13,138 nt of DNA from a bacterium (GTDB taxonomy: Bacteria > Patescibacteriota > Minisyncoccia > UBA6257 > GWB1-50-10): positions 1 to 13,138 of the forward strand of contig JAKAGX010000021.1 of assembly GCA_021825465.1 (NCBI GenBank). Direction: 5' to 3'. How positions within the stretch are numbered: the first letter of the stretch is position 1; the number at the start of each line of letters is the position of its first letter. Positions 6,327 to 13,138 of the stretch are shown piece after piece. The notes below the pieces were generated by a model that saw only the letters and a list, made by a program, of their open reading frames with translations, was not told where the DNA came from and did not search any database. Made by a program: the position numbers and the translations under genes.

Positions 6327-8705
6327 ATGAAAACGAAAGCAAAAGCGCCGCAAATACCGACCATTGTCGTGGTTTTGGGGGCAACGGGAGACCTTATGGG
6401 GAAAAAGATCGTCCCCTCGCTTTTCAATCTTTATAAGAAAGGTTTGCTTCCCGATCGGTTTCACCTCGTCGGTTTTGCGCGGCGCGATCTTACGGACAAG
6501 GACTTGCGGGATCGCGCGTTCGAGATCCTCGCAAAACGGCATAACGTGAAGAAGGGCGACAAGGTCGTCCGCGATTTTCTGTCGCTTTACTCGTATCAGC
6601 GCGGCAATTTCGAGAATAAAAAAGATTTCGAAGGATTGGCAAAAGCGCTCAAAGCGATCGATGAATCATGGGGCATGTGTTCCAATAAACTTTTGTATTT
6701 GGCCGTTCCGCCCCGGATGTATCCGGAAATTTTGAACAATCTTGCGGCAACGGGTCTGAATGAGCCGTGCGGCGGGCCCGACGAAGGGTGGACGCGCGTC
6801 ATTGTCGAGAAGCCGTTCGGGAGCGACGAAAAAAGCGCGAAGGCGCTCGACGGCCTGCTCGACAAACTGTTCAAGGAAAAACAAATTTACCGGATCGATC
6901 ACTACCTTGCGAAAGAGATGCTTCAAAACATCCTGGTATTCCGTTTCTCGAACAATCTCTTCGAGTCGGCGTGGGATAAGGAGCTTATCGAAAGCATTCA
7001 TATCCGCCTTTGGGAATCGATCGGCGTCGAAGAGCGGGGAGGGTTTTACGACGGTGTGGGGGCCCTCCGGGACGTCGGGCAAAATCATCTGCTTCAAATG
7101 CTCGCGCTCATTGCGATGGAAAAGCCGGCATCGTTTTCGGCCGAGGACATCAGGCGGGAACGGGCGAGGATCATCGAAACGTTGAAAACGCCCTCGGCCG
7201 GCGAGGTTCAAAGAGGAACTTTCCGCGCCCAGTACAATGGTTACCGAACGATCAAGGGCGTTACGACCGACTCGGATACTGAAACCTATTTCAAGATCAA
7301 GGCCGCGCTTATGCATCCCCGCTGGCAGGGCGTCGACATCACCTTGGAATCCGGAAAGCGGATGGGAAAGCCCCTGAAGGAGATCGAAGTCGTTTTCAGG
7401 AACGACACGCCGTACAAAGATTCACTTACCATTCATCTCGAACCGAAGGAGGGGATCACGGTATGTTTTTGGTCCAAAAAGCCGGGGCACCGGATGGAGC
7501 TTGAAAAACGTACGCTCGGTTTCGAATTCAGGAGGAGCGGCGAACACTCTCAGTATACCGAAGAATACGAGAAGCTCCTTTTTGATTGCATTTCGGACGA
7601 TCAAACGCTCTTCGTTTCATCGGGCGAGATCAAGGCGATGTGGAGATTCATCGATCCGATCATCGCCGGATGGCGAAGGGGGACGGTTCCCTTGATGCGT
7701 TATGAGCCCGATTCAAGCCGCATTGCAAAGGAGGCAGAAGTTGTGGACGGGCCGGCCGTTTTAGTCGGCATGCCGAAAGAAATCGGCATCGTCGGCCTCG
7801 GGAAAATGGGCGCCGCGCTCGCACGGCAATTGCATGGGAAGGGATGGAAGGTCCATGTATGGAACCGGACGACCGAAATCGCAAGGAATATGGAAAAGGA
7901 AGGCCTTATTGCGGCTTCTTCGATCGAGGAACTTATCTCGAAACTCCCTTCTCCGAAAGTCGTGTGGCTTATGGTTCCTGCCGGCAAGACGGTTGACGAA
8001 ATGATCTTCGGAAGTGGGGGGGTCCTCAAATATTTGAAAAAAGGAGACGTCATCGTCGACGGGGGCAATTCGTTTTTCGAAGATTCGATCATGCGCGCGA
8101 AGAAGCTTCAAAAAGCCGGCATTCGGTTCGTTGATGTCGGCGTTTCAGGGGGGCCGGGAGGCGCTCGGAACGGCGCATCCCTCATGGTTGGGGGCGACCG
8201 GAAAGATTTCGATTATCTCGAGCCGCTTTTTTTCGACCTGTCGCTTAAGGACGGTTACGGGCATATGGGCCGCCACGGCGCGGGGCATTTTGTGAAGATG
8301 GTCCACAACGGGATCGAGTACGGCATGATGCAGGCTCTCGCGGAAGGTTTCGCGGTCATTAAGAAATCGAAGCTCGCGCCGGATTTACAGGAGATCGCGC
8401 GGGTATACGGCCACGGGAGCGTCATCACGTCGCGTCTTGTCGATTGGCTGAAATCGGGTTTTGCGGAGTACGGCGACGACCTGAGGGGCGTTTCGGGAAC
8501 GGTGGCGCATACCGGGGAAGGCGAGTGGACCGTGAAGACGGCGAAGAAACTCGGCGTGCCGGTCAAAGTGATCAAGGATTCGTTCGATTTCCGGGTCCAA
8601 TCGGAAAAACGCCCGAGTTACATCGGTCAGATCCTTTCGATGCTGCGGAATCAATTTGGCGGACATTCCATACAAGGGGTCGGAAAAATAAAAAAACACC
8701 AATGA
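6327..8705 (+). CDS. zwf-gnd: Fused glucose-6-phosphate dehydrogenase / 6-phosphogluconate dehydrogenase
   Basis: One uninterrupted 792-residue frame carries two complete enzymes. Residues 1 to about 465 are glucose-6-phosphate dehydrogenase: nucleotide loop GATGDL (18-23), EKPFG (161-165), RIDHYLAKE (189-197, Ala in place of the usual Gly) and the catalytic-His motif RDVGQNHLLQ (248-257, H254). Residues 482-792 are a short-type (about 310-residue) decarboxylating 6-phosphogluconate dehydrogenase: GLGKMG (490-495), NRT (513-515, typical of NADP use), VDGGNS (577-582), GVSGGPGGARNG (605-616) and GHFVKMVHNGIEYG (653-666) with K657, H660 and E664. The linker is about 20 residues. No 6-phosphogluconolactonase domain is present, so the intermediate lactone must open spontaneously or by another gene product. 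An in-frame ATG at 7770 opens the second enzyme but lacks a ribosome site. Together the domains make two NADPH per glucose-6-phosphate. Confidence 0.93.
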   Translation: MKTKAKAPQIPTIVVVLGATGDLMGKKIVPSLFNLYKKGLLPDRFHLVGFARRDLTDKDLRDRAFEILAKRHNVKKGDKVVRDFLSLYSYQRGNFENKKDFEGLAKALKAIDESWGMCSNKLLYLAVPPRMYPEILNNLAATGLNEPCGGPDEGWTRVIVEKPFGSDEKSAKALDGLLDKLFKEKQIYRIDHYLAKEMLQNILVFRFSNNLFESAWDKELIESIHIRLWESIGVEERGGFYDGVGALRDVGQNHLLQMLALIAMEKPASFSAEDIRRERARIIETLKTPSAGEVQRGTFRAQYNGYRTIKGVTTDSDTETYFKIKAALMHPRWQGVDITLESGKRMGKPLKEIEVVFRNDTPYKDSLTIHLEPKEGITVCFWSKKPGHRMELEKRTLGFEFRRSGEHSQYTEEYEKLLFDCISDDQTLFVSSGEIKAMWRFIDPIIAGWRRGTVPLMRYEPDSSRIAKEAEVVDGPAVLVGMPKEIGIVGLGKMGAALARQLHGKGWKVHVWNRTTEIARNMEKEGLIAASSIEELISKLPSPKVVWLMVPAGKTVDEMIFGSGGVLKYLKKGDVIVDGGNSFFEDSIMRAKKLQKAGIRFVDVGVSGGPGGARNGASLMVGGDRKDFDYLEPLFFDLSLKDGYGHMGRHGAGHFVKMVHNGIEYGMMQALAEGFAVIKKSKLAPDLQEIARVYGHGSVITSRLVDWLKSGFAEYGDDLRGVSGTVAHTGEGEWTVKTAKKLGVPVKVIKDSFDFRVQSEKRPSYIGQILSMLRNQFGGHSIQGVGKIKKHQ

Positions 8706-9253
8706 ATAAAATAAAAATTTTGGGAATATCGGGGAGCTTGCGGAAAGAATCGTTTCACACGAAGCTTTTGAAAACGGCCGCGGCGATGCCGTTCGAGGAT
8801 GCGGAAATCGAGATCGTCGAGATCGGCAATCTGCCGCTTTTCAACCAGGATTGGGAAGCGGATCCGCCGGAAACGGTCAAGGAATTCAAAAAAAAGATTA
8901 GGGAAAGCGATGCGATCCTTTTCGTGACGCCGGAGTACAACTATTCCGTGCCGGGAACCCTTAAAAATGCCATCGATTGCGCGTCGCGGCCGTACGGCGA
9001 CAGCGCTTGGTCCGGCAAGCCCGCCGCCATCATGAGCGGGTCAGTCGGCCTCCAGGGGGGCGCGAAGGCTCAGTACCATCTGCGCCAGTCCATGGTATTC
9101 CTCGATATGCACCCTTTGAACAAACCGGAGATGATGGTGCCGATGATCCAGGATAAATTCGATGCAAGCGGCAATCTTACGGATGAAGGAACAAAGCAGC
9201 GGGTGCGGGAAATGATCGAGGCGCTTGTCGCATGGACAAGGAAGCTGCAGTAG
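8702..9253 (+). CDS. NAD(P)H-dependent FMN reductase / quinone reductase, flavodoxin-like
   Basis: Product of 183 residues of the NADPH-dependent FMN reductase family, which includes YieF/ChrR-type quinone and chromate reductases and azoreductase-like proteins. The FMN phosphate loop GSLRKESFHTKLLK (10-23) is followed by PEYNYSVPGTLKNAIDCASRP, the flavin-contacting signature, and by GKPAAIMSGSVGLQGG. The cytosolic enzyme uses NAD(P)H to reduce flavin, quinones or other two-electron acceptors; the real substrate cannot be read from the sequence. The ATG at 8702 overlaps the TGA of zwf-gnd (ATGA), which fixes the start and implies translational coupling to the NADPH-producing fusion. A longer in-frame extension back to 8444 is only antiframe zwf-gnd sequence. 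Confidence 0.88.
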   Translation: MNKIKILGISGSLRKESFHTKLLKTAAAMPFEDAEIEIVEIGNLPLFNQDWEADPPETVKEFKKKIRESDAILFVTPEYNYSVPGTLKNAIDCASRPYGDSAWSGKPAAIMSGSVGLQGGAKAQYHLRQSMVFLDMHPLNKPEMMVPMIQDKFDASGNLTDEGTKQRVREMIEALVAWTRKLQ

Positions 9254-9329
9254 GGTATAGTGGGAATCCCAAGCAGCTTTAAATTTTAATATAAGCTGAA
9301 TATCTGAAAATTAAAGTAAGGAGATAAAA

Positions 9330-9896
9330 ATGAAAAAAGCCTTGTTGGCGATCGCATTGATTGCCATTGCGGTCATTTCCAGATTTACAGAACCCGCACC
9401 GAATTTTACCGCGGTCTTGGCAGTTGCCCTCTTTGCGGGAGCATATCTCGGAGGGGCGCGCGGAACGCTCGTTGCATTCGGTTCCATGGCATTCAGCGAT
9501 GCCCTTTGGATGTACTACCATCCCGGACAATATCACTTCGGTATTGTGGCGGGAGTTGATTACCTTGCCGTCATCCTTGTGATGGTGATTGGCATGGCTC
9601 TTACCATGCACGGGAAGGAAATCGGCGGAAAGAAGGTAGTTCCTGCATCGTTCGCAGGGTCCCTTGCTGGTTCGATAGCATTCTTTTTGATATCGAACTT
9701 CGGCGTGTGGGCAGCAAGCGGAATGTATCCCATAACCTGGAACGGATTCGTTGCATGCTATGTCGCCGCTGTGCCGTTCTTCGGGAACACTTTCCTCAGT
9801 ACGTTCGCGTACAGCTTTGTGCTGTTCGCCGCCTACGAGGTGGCGCTGAAGGCAGTGCGAGGATTCCGGCTCACGCGGGGGATCATGTATAACTGA
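9330..9896 (+). CDS. DUF6580-type integral membrane protein
   Basis: Product of 188 residues, mostly hydrophobic, with about five predicted membrane segments starting at the N-terminus. It matches the DUF6580 pattern: PNFTAVLAVALFAGAYLG near residues 24-41, then SNFGVWAASGMYP, a conserved WNGFVACYVAAVPFFGNTF block and a last helix. The function of the family is unknown; its size and layout resemble the substrate-binding (S) subunits of ECF vitamin transporters, so a transport role is a guess. AAGGAGA sits 6 bases before the ATG, a strong ribosome site. The 76-base gap after the FMN reductase is AT-rich and has a weak inverted pair (CAGCTT 9274-9279 with AAGCTG 9293-9298), so it may carry its own promoter. 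The gene ends at a bidirectional terminator. Confidence 0.82.
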   Translation: MKKALLAIALIAIAVISRFTEPAPNFTAVLAVALFAGAYLGGARGTLVAFGSMAFSDALWMYYHPGQYHFGIVAGVDYLAVILVMVIGMALTMHGKEIGGKKVVPASFAGSLAGSIAFFLISNFGVWAASGMYPITWNGFVACYVAAVPFFGNTFLSTFAYSFVLFAAYEVALKAVRGFRLTRGIMYN

Positions 9897-9914
9897 CCGT
9901 AAGGCAAAATAAAA

Positions 9915-9950
9915 AAACGGCATCTTGTCCAAAGATGCCGTTTGATTTTT
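9915..9950. terminator. Bidirectional rho-independent terminator
   Basis: AAACGGCATCTT (9915-9926) and AAGATGCCGTTT (9932-9943) form a perfect 12-base stem with a 5-base loop. A T run follows on the plus strand (9946-9950), and the A run at 9911-9917 gives a T run on the minus strand. It sits between two convergent genes, the DUF6580 protein and the receiver protein, and can stop both. Confidence 0.92.
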
Positions 9951-10356
9951 AATTTTCTTTCTTCAAGTGTTCGCGTATCTTTCCCACGATCTCATCCGGC
10001 AGTATTTTCGTCTTGATGATATATTCATCCACCTTTACGCCGGTCGTCTCTTCCAAGTATTCCGGATGAGTATCGAGACTCGTGAGGATAAAGACCGGAA
10101 TGTCCTTCGTTTTCGGGTCGCTCCGCAGCCTTCGAACCACCTCGTAGCCGTTCATATTCGGCATTTTAATGTCGAGGAGGATCAAATCAACGCTCGCTTC
10201 TCCGAGTTTCCGGAGCGCATCCCCGCCATCGACCGCCACGACGGCACTTCCGCCCGCCCGTTCCACGGTTTCTCGGTACAGCTGGCAAATGAGCGGATCG
10301 TCGTCGGCAATAAGGACGGTCACGCCGTTCAAGGGAGCATCCGTTTGAGTTGTCAT
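9949..10356 (-). CDS. Stand-alone response-regulator receiver domain protein
   Basis: Product of 135 residues, a CheY-like receiver with no output domain. The acidic pocket is IADDD (16-20), the phosphoacceptor is Asp62 in LILLDIKMPNMNG, the switch Thr/Ser is in LTS (91-93) and the conserved Lys is K115 in YIIK. It should accept phosphate from a histidine kinase and act by protein-protein contact, as CheY/Spo0F-type proteins do; no kinase is in the window. The first 11 residues are a polar tail before the fold. On the minus strand, two overlapping TATAAT boxes (10363-10373) lie just upstream and GGAAAA precedes the ATG. It is divergent from the ThiF operon, which may share its control region. 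Confidence 0.9.
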   Translation of the reverse strand: MTTQTDAPLNGVTVLIADDDPLICQLYRETVERAGGSAVVAVDGGDALRKLGEASVDLILLDIKMPNMNGYEVVRRLRSDPKTKDIPVFILTSLDTHPEYLEETTGVKVDEYIIKTKILPDEIVGKIREHLKKEN

Positions 10357-10483
10357 TTTTCCATTATATTATACTTTGACAAGGTGTTGCTGCCGTGCCA
10401 CGCTATTTTATAGCAGATGAGAGAGTGCTCTCTTGATAATTTCATAACGAACGAAATAACTTTAAAGAAAGGAGTTTGCGTCC
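10357..10483. promoter_or_regulatory. Divergent control region between receiver gene and ThiF operon
   Basis: This 127-base AT-rich gap separates two divergent genes. On the minus strand two overlapping TATAAT hexamers (10363-10368 and 10368-10373) can serve the receiver gene. On the plus strand TTGCTG (10387-10392) and TATAGC (10409-10414) are 16 bases apart and could drive the ThiF operon. Two small palindromes lie here: GCTAT-TTT-ATAGC (10402-10414), overlapping that -10, and AGAGAG-TG-CTCTCT (10420-10433); either could be an operator. AAAGGAG (10468-10474) is the ribosome site of the ThiF gene. The palindromes are seen; their role is inference. Confidence 0.45.
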
Positions 10484-11686
10484 ATGGAAGCGCAAAAGAA
10501 TCCCTACACCGATTACGAGGGGAAACCGGAATTTCTGCTTCCGGAAGGATTTCAAATCCGCGACCGAGACGACGGCATCGAGCTGGCGGATCGGAACGGT
10601 AAATTTTTCCGCATGGTGGAGCGGAAGAACTTTTTCGATCAACTGATCCCCACCATGAGGGGCCTCCTCGCCGATCTGACGCAAGGTTCGCCCCTTGCCG
10701 AGAGTTTCCAGGAAGAATGGGAGGCATATGAAGAAGGGGAAAGCGATATGTCCGGGTACGGTACGCTCGTTTACTATCCGCGCCGCGGACACGTGGTGCG
10801 GTTTGCACCGCCGTTTTGGCACCGTTTGTCGCTCGTGGTGAGGAACGGAACGCTGTTCCTCGATCCCGAGATGAAGCTCGATTGGCAGAAGGTGCGCAAC
10901 CGTTTCGAACAGTCCGTTCCGGCGGTTGCCGGTTGCAGCTTGGGCAACCATGTCGTTCATGCCGTGGTGTTCAATGTACGCCCCCTGCATGTCAAGATTG
11001 CAGATCAAGATATATTCGATCTCACGAACGCAAATCGGATGCGGATAAGCTACGATGAGCTTGGCAGGAACAAGGCAATCGTTACTGCCGAACAGCTCCA
11101 CGCTATCGACCCCTTTTTGAGGATTTCCGTCTTCAACGAAGGGATCCATGCGGGAAACATCGATGATTTCATCGGCGGAAATCCGTCTATCGGGGAGCCG
11201 CCGGCAACCGTCGTCATCGATGAAGTGGACAATCCGGACATCAAAATGCTTATCCGCCGCAAAGCGCGCGAGCTTCGAAAACCGGTCGTCATGAGTTCAG
11301 ATGTCGGTTCCGGTGCCGAGCGGGATGTCCAGCGGTACGACCTTGATCCCGGATCACCGCTTGTCATCGGCGGCATGTCGGACGAAGAGATTTCCGCCGT
11401 CGAAGAGCGGTACCGGAAAAATCCGAGCCTCGGCAATTTTTTTCAATTCGCCTTCGGTCTGATAGGCCATACCTATCGGCAGATGCCCGAATTCAAGATC
11501 ATTGTCGAAAGCCTTATGCACGACGGCGTTCCGCCGGAGTTCGGCGGTGCGCCTCAGCTCGGATCGACCGCCATGGTCGCTGCTGGTCTCGCCGGAGAAG
11601 CGGTCCCGCGGATCATTTTGGGACACGAGCTGAAGGAACGGACATTCATCAACATAACGAACGCTGAAAGGAGGGTGAGTCGGTGA
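10484..11686 (+). CDS. ThiF/E1-like adenylyltransferase-fold protein (Rv1355c/MoeY N-half type)
   Basis: Product of 400 residues. The middle (about 146-280) is a ThiF/MoeB/E1 Rossmann domain: AGCSLGNH (149-156) as an atypical nucleotide loop in place of GxGGxG, ADQDIFDLTNANRM (173-186) with the conserved Asp and Asn-Arg, LGRNKA (193-198) and VVIDEVDN (243-250). The family adenylates a carboxylate, often the C-terminus of a ubiquitin-like carrier. The only cysteine I see is C151 in the loop, so there is no zinc CxxC pair and no downstream thioester cysteine, unlike MoeB or E1. The first 140 residues and the last 120 are not assigned. Translation is coupled to the nitroreductase by GTGA. In M. 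tuberculosis Rv1355c (MoeY), ThiF and nitroreductase domains occur in one chain; here they are separate. The natural substrate is unknown. Confidence 0.78.
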   Translation: MEAQKNPYTDYEGKPEFLLPEGFQIRDRDDGIELADRNGKFFRMVERKNFFDQLIPTMRGLLADLTQGSPLAESFQEEWEAYEEGESDMSGYGTLVYYPRRGHVVRFAPPFWHRLSLVVRNGTLFLDPEMKLDWQKVRNRFEQSVPAVAGCSLGNHVVHAVVFNVRPLHVKIADQDIFDLTNANRMRISYDELGRNKAIVTAEQLHAIDPFLRISVFNEGIHAGNIDDFIGGNPSIGEPPATVVIDEVDNPDIKMLIRRKARELRKPVVMSSDVGSGAERDVQRYDLDPGSPLVIGGMSDEEISAVEERYRKNPSLGNFFQFAFGLIGHTYRQMPEFKIIVESLMHDGVPPEFGGAPQLGSTAMVAAGLAGEAVPRIILGHELKERTFINITNAERRVSR

Positions 11687-12759
11687 AGAACTACGATCCT
11701 TGGAATATCCCGATCCTCGAAGGGGATGTCGGTGTCGAAGAGCTCTTGGAGCATCTTGTCGGGTGGGGGATCCTTGCGCCAAGCACGCATAACACCCAGC
11801 CGTGGAAATTCCGCATCATTCCATCGAAAGGAGTGATCGATCTTTGCTTGGACGGTCGGTTCGTTTTACCGGAATCCGACAAACGGGGGCGCCAGTCGGT
11901 CGTCAGTATCGGATGCGCGCTCCAAAATGTCGTTTCGGCAGCGGAATCATACCATTTGTCCTATTCCTTCGATTTTCTGCCCGGCATGCCGTTGTACCCG
12001 GCGCCCATTGTTTCATTCCGCCTTGAAGATGTCCGCGGATCGTACGTGCTCCACGGTGACCGTGAACTTTTGAATGTCATGAAAGCGCGGAGCATGAATC
12101 GGAACGAATACGATTCAACGAAGCCGATCCCTTCCGCAATCATCGATCGGATCACGGGAATGATTCAAGGCATGGGCTTGGAGCTGCAGGTCATAACAGA
12201 TATGCCGACCATTCTCGCCATTTCCGACTTCCAGTATATGGCCGACAGTACGGTCGTGATGAGGACTCGTTTCCGAAACGAACTGTCGAAGTTCTTTTTG
12301 GTAAACGATTCTCTGGAAGGGAGGGGGATGCCCGGAATGACGTTCGGTTTGGACGATATGACGGCATCTTCCATAAAGCAGGAACTGGGGAAAGTCGGAC
12401 CGGTGAATCCCGGAAAAATGGCGGGATTCGCCCGTTCAAGCCGCAACGGTATCCGGAGTTCGCCTGCCGTTTTTGTGGTGAGCGCTCCGGAAGATACGCC
12501 GCGGTCGTGGCTTACGGTCGGGATGGCTTTTGAAAAAGCCGCCCTCTCCGCTCAATCGAACGGACTGAGCGTCGCGGTTCATGCAGGCATCATCGAAGTC
12601 GGCCTGGCAAATCAAATGCTCCGGCTGAGATTGAAGGGCAAGGGTCGTCCGACCATGCTCTTTCGAATGGGGTATGCGAAAGAAACAATGCCCCATGCAC
12701 CGCGTCTTTCGGTCAACGAGGTCGGAGAGACCATTGCCGAGGAAGGGGAGTTGCCATGA
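11683..12759 (+). CDS. Nitroreductase-family flavoprotein (Acg / Rv1355c C-half type)
   Basis: Product of 358 residues, longer than a classical nitroreductase (about 200-220), as in the Acg (Rv2032) branch. APSTHNTQPW (32-41) is the FMN-binding signature, RSMNRNEY (136-143) matches the RxTNRxxF segment of this branch, and the C-terminal PTMLFRMGYA (323-332) is the usual last flavin-side strand. Enzymes of the fold use FMN for two-electron reductions or dehydrogenations; some Acg-like members only sequester flavin. The start is GTG at 11683, overlapping the upstream TGA, with a strong AAAGGAGG (11667-11674) 8 bases ahead. Its end overlaps the next gene by ATGA. The substrate is unknown; partnership with the ThiF protein is inferred from coupling and from the fused homologue. 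Confidence 0.85.
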   Translation: MKNYDPWNIPILEGDVGVEELLEHLVGWGILAPSTHNTQPWKFRIIPSKGVIDLCLDGRFVLPESDKRGRQSVVSIGCALQNVVSAAESYHLSYSFDFLPGMPLYPAPIVSFRLEDVRGSYVLHGDRELLNVMKARSMNRNEYDSTKPIPSAIIDRITGMIQGMGLELQVITDMPTILAISDFQYMADSTVVMRTRFRNELSKFFLVNDSLEGRGMPGMTFGLDDMTASSIKQELGKVGPVNPGKMAGFARSSRNGIRSSPAVFVVSAPEDTPRSWLTVGMAFEKAALSAQSNGLSVAVHAGIIEVGLANQMLRLRLKGKGRPTMLFRMGYAKETMPHAPRLSVNEVGETIAEEGELP

Positions 12760-13138
12760 AGAACGAATCCGCAATTTCTCTTGTCGAAATACGGGAGCTC
12801 GGAACAGCGCTTCCTCCGCCGATCGCAAAGCGTGTCATCGGTGGAATTCAGTTCGAGGTGTATCGAGCAAAGAGCCTTTTCCGCGACGAATGGGAAAGCG
12901 ATGCGCTGCGGAAGCTCGTCGTTGCTTCGAGAACTTCGTATCAGCGTTGGGGAGATTTCCGGCCGCTCGATCGCGACGACGGGAAAGCCGTTGTGTATCT
13001 TGTTCGGTTGGATTATCCTCACCGGGAAAAGCTCGATGGAGCCATGATCGAAGAATGGGTGAGCTACCGTTTTGTGCCGGCCAGCGGCGATCCTCCCGAC
13101 GTGGAGGAATTGTCGCTCTTCGTCTGCCACGGCAAGCC
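12756..13138 (+). CDS. Unidentified third gene of the ThiF-nitroreductase operon (partial)
   Basis: An ATG at 12756 overlaps the TGA of the nitroreductase (ATGA), with GGGGAG just upstream. The frame stays open to the window edge, giving 127 residues of an incomplete protein. It is soluble and mixed alpha/beta in look, with IGGIQFEVYRAKSLFRDEW near residues 28-47, a run of arginines and aromatic residues (SYQRWGDFRPLD), VVYLVRLDYPHREK, and an acidic tail before the edge. No membrane segment or cysteine cluster is seen. I do not recognise the family. A GNAT- or acyl-synthase-like fold would fit the pattern, but no motif supports it. The tight coupling says it belongs to the same pathway. Confidence 0.75.
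   Translation, partial: MKNESAISLVEIRELGTALPPPIAKRVIGGIQFEVYRAKSLFRDEWESDALRKLVVASRTSYQRWGDFRPLDRDDGKAVVYLVRLDYPHREKLDGAMIEEWVSYRFVPASGDPPDVEELSLFVCHGK

Noticed and set aside
8444..8701. N-terminal extension of the FMN reductase back to 8444
   Set aside because: The extension is the shifted frame of the 6-phosphogluconate dehydrogenase part; the reductase fold begins right at the ATG at 8702.
10376..10381. Perfect TTGACA as a -35 box for the ThiF operon
   Set aside because: The nearest AT-rich -10 candidate is about 22 bases away, too far; a weaker pair at 10387/10409 fits better.
10420..10433. GAGTGCT resembling half of a CIRCE (HrcA) operator
   Set aside because: The TTAGCACTC partner arm is absent; the site is just a short AGAGAG/CTCTCT palindrome.
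1..13138. tRNA, rRNA, CRISPR array, prophage or insertion-sequence genes
   Set aside because: No cloverleaf, regularly spaced repeat, transposase or phage-like gene was seen on either strand.

Overview
The window is a dense, plasmid- and phage-free stretch of bacterial chromosome with ordinary housekeeping and redox genes: ten complete protein genes and one partial gene at each end. Gaps are short (none exceeds 140 bases) and neighbouring genes overlap by 4-8 bases in four places. TGA is used as a stop and tryptophan is encoded by TGG, so the code is standard. Base composition is near balanced. Several traits recall small-genome lineages such as Patescibacteria/CPR: a pyruvate kinase without its C-terminal domain, enzymes fused or split in unusual ways, a two-domain dCTP deaminase and a DUF6580-type membrane protein. 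That placement is an inference from gene style, not from a marker gene.

Layout. Bases 1-1219 hold the end of an unidentified gene and an overlapping two-domain dCTP deaminase. A small zinc-ribbon membrane protein (1216-1587, minus) converges on dcd, with stop codons interlocked in one CTAG, and diverges from a short pyruvate kinase (1603-2622). Next come an ApbE-type FAD:protein FMN transferase (2671-3414), a 139-base element bounded by 13-base inverted repeats (3417-3555), and a membrane oxidoreductase fusing an NqrB/RnfD-like domain to a ferredoxin-reductase-like domain (3570-5093). A divergent fold-type II PLP protein (5159-6205) ends at a clear terminator.

Bases 6283-9253 form a promoter-led pair: a 792-residue fusion of glucose-6-phosphate dehydrogenase with a short-type 6-phosphogluconate dehydrogenase, translationally coupled (ATGA) to an NAD(P)H-dependent FMN reductase. 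The fusion joins the two NADPH-producing steps of the oxidative pentose phosphate pathway, and its partner consumes reduced nicotinamide. A DUF6580 membrane protein (9330-9896) and a stand-alone response-regulator receiver (9949-10356, minus) converge on a bidirectional terminator.

Bases 10484-13138 hold a tightly coupled operon: a ThiF/E1-like adenylyltransferase-fold protein, an Acg-like nitroreductase and an unidentified third gene, joined by GTGA and ATGA overlaps. The first two look like the separated halves of the mycobacterial Rv1355c (MoeY)-type fusion, whose chemistry is not established. This operon and the Zwf-Gnd fusion are the most interesting objects here. The common thread from 2671 onward is flavin and nicotinamide redox chemistry: FMN transfer, membrane electron transfer, NADPH production, FMN reduction and a flavin nitroreductase.
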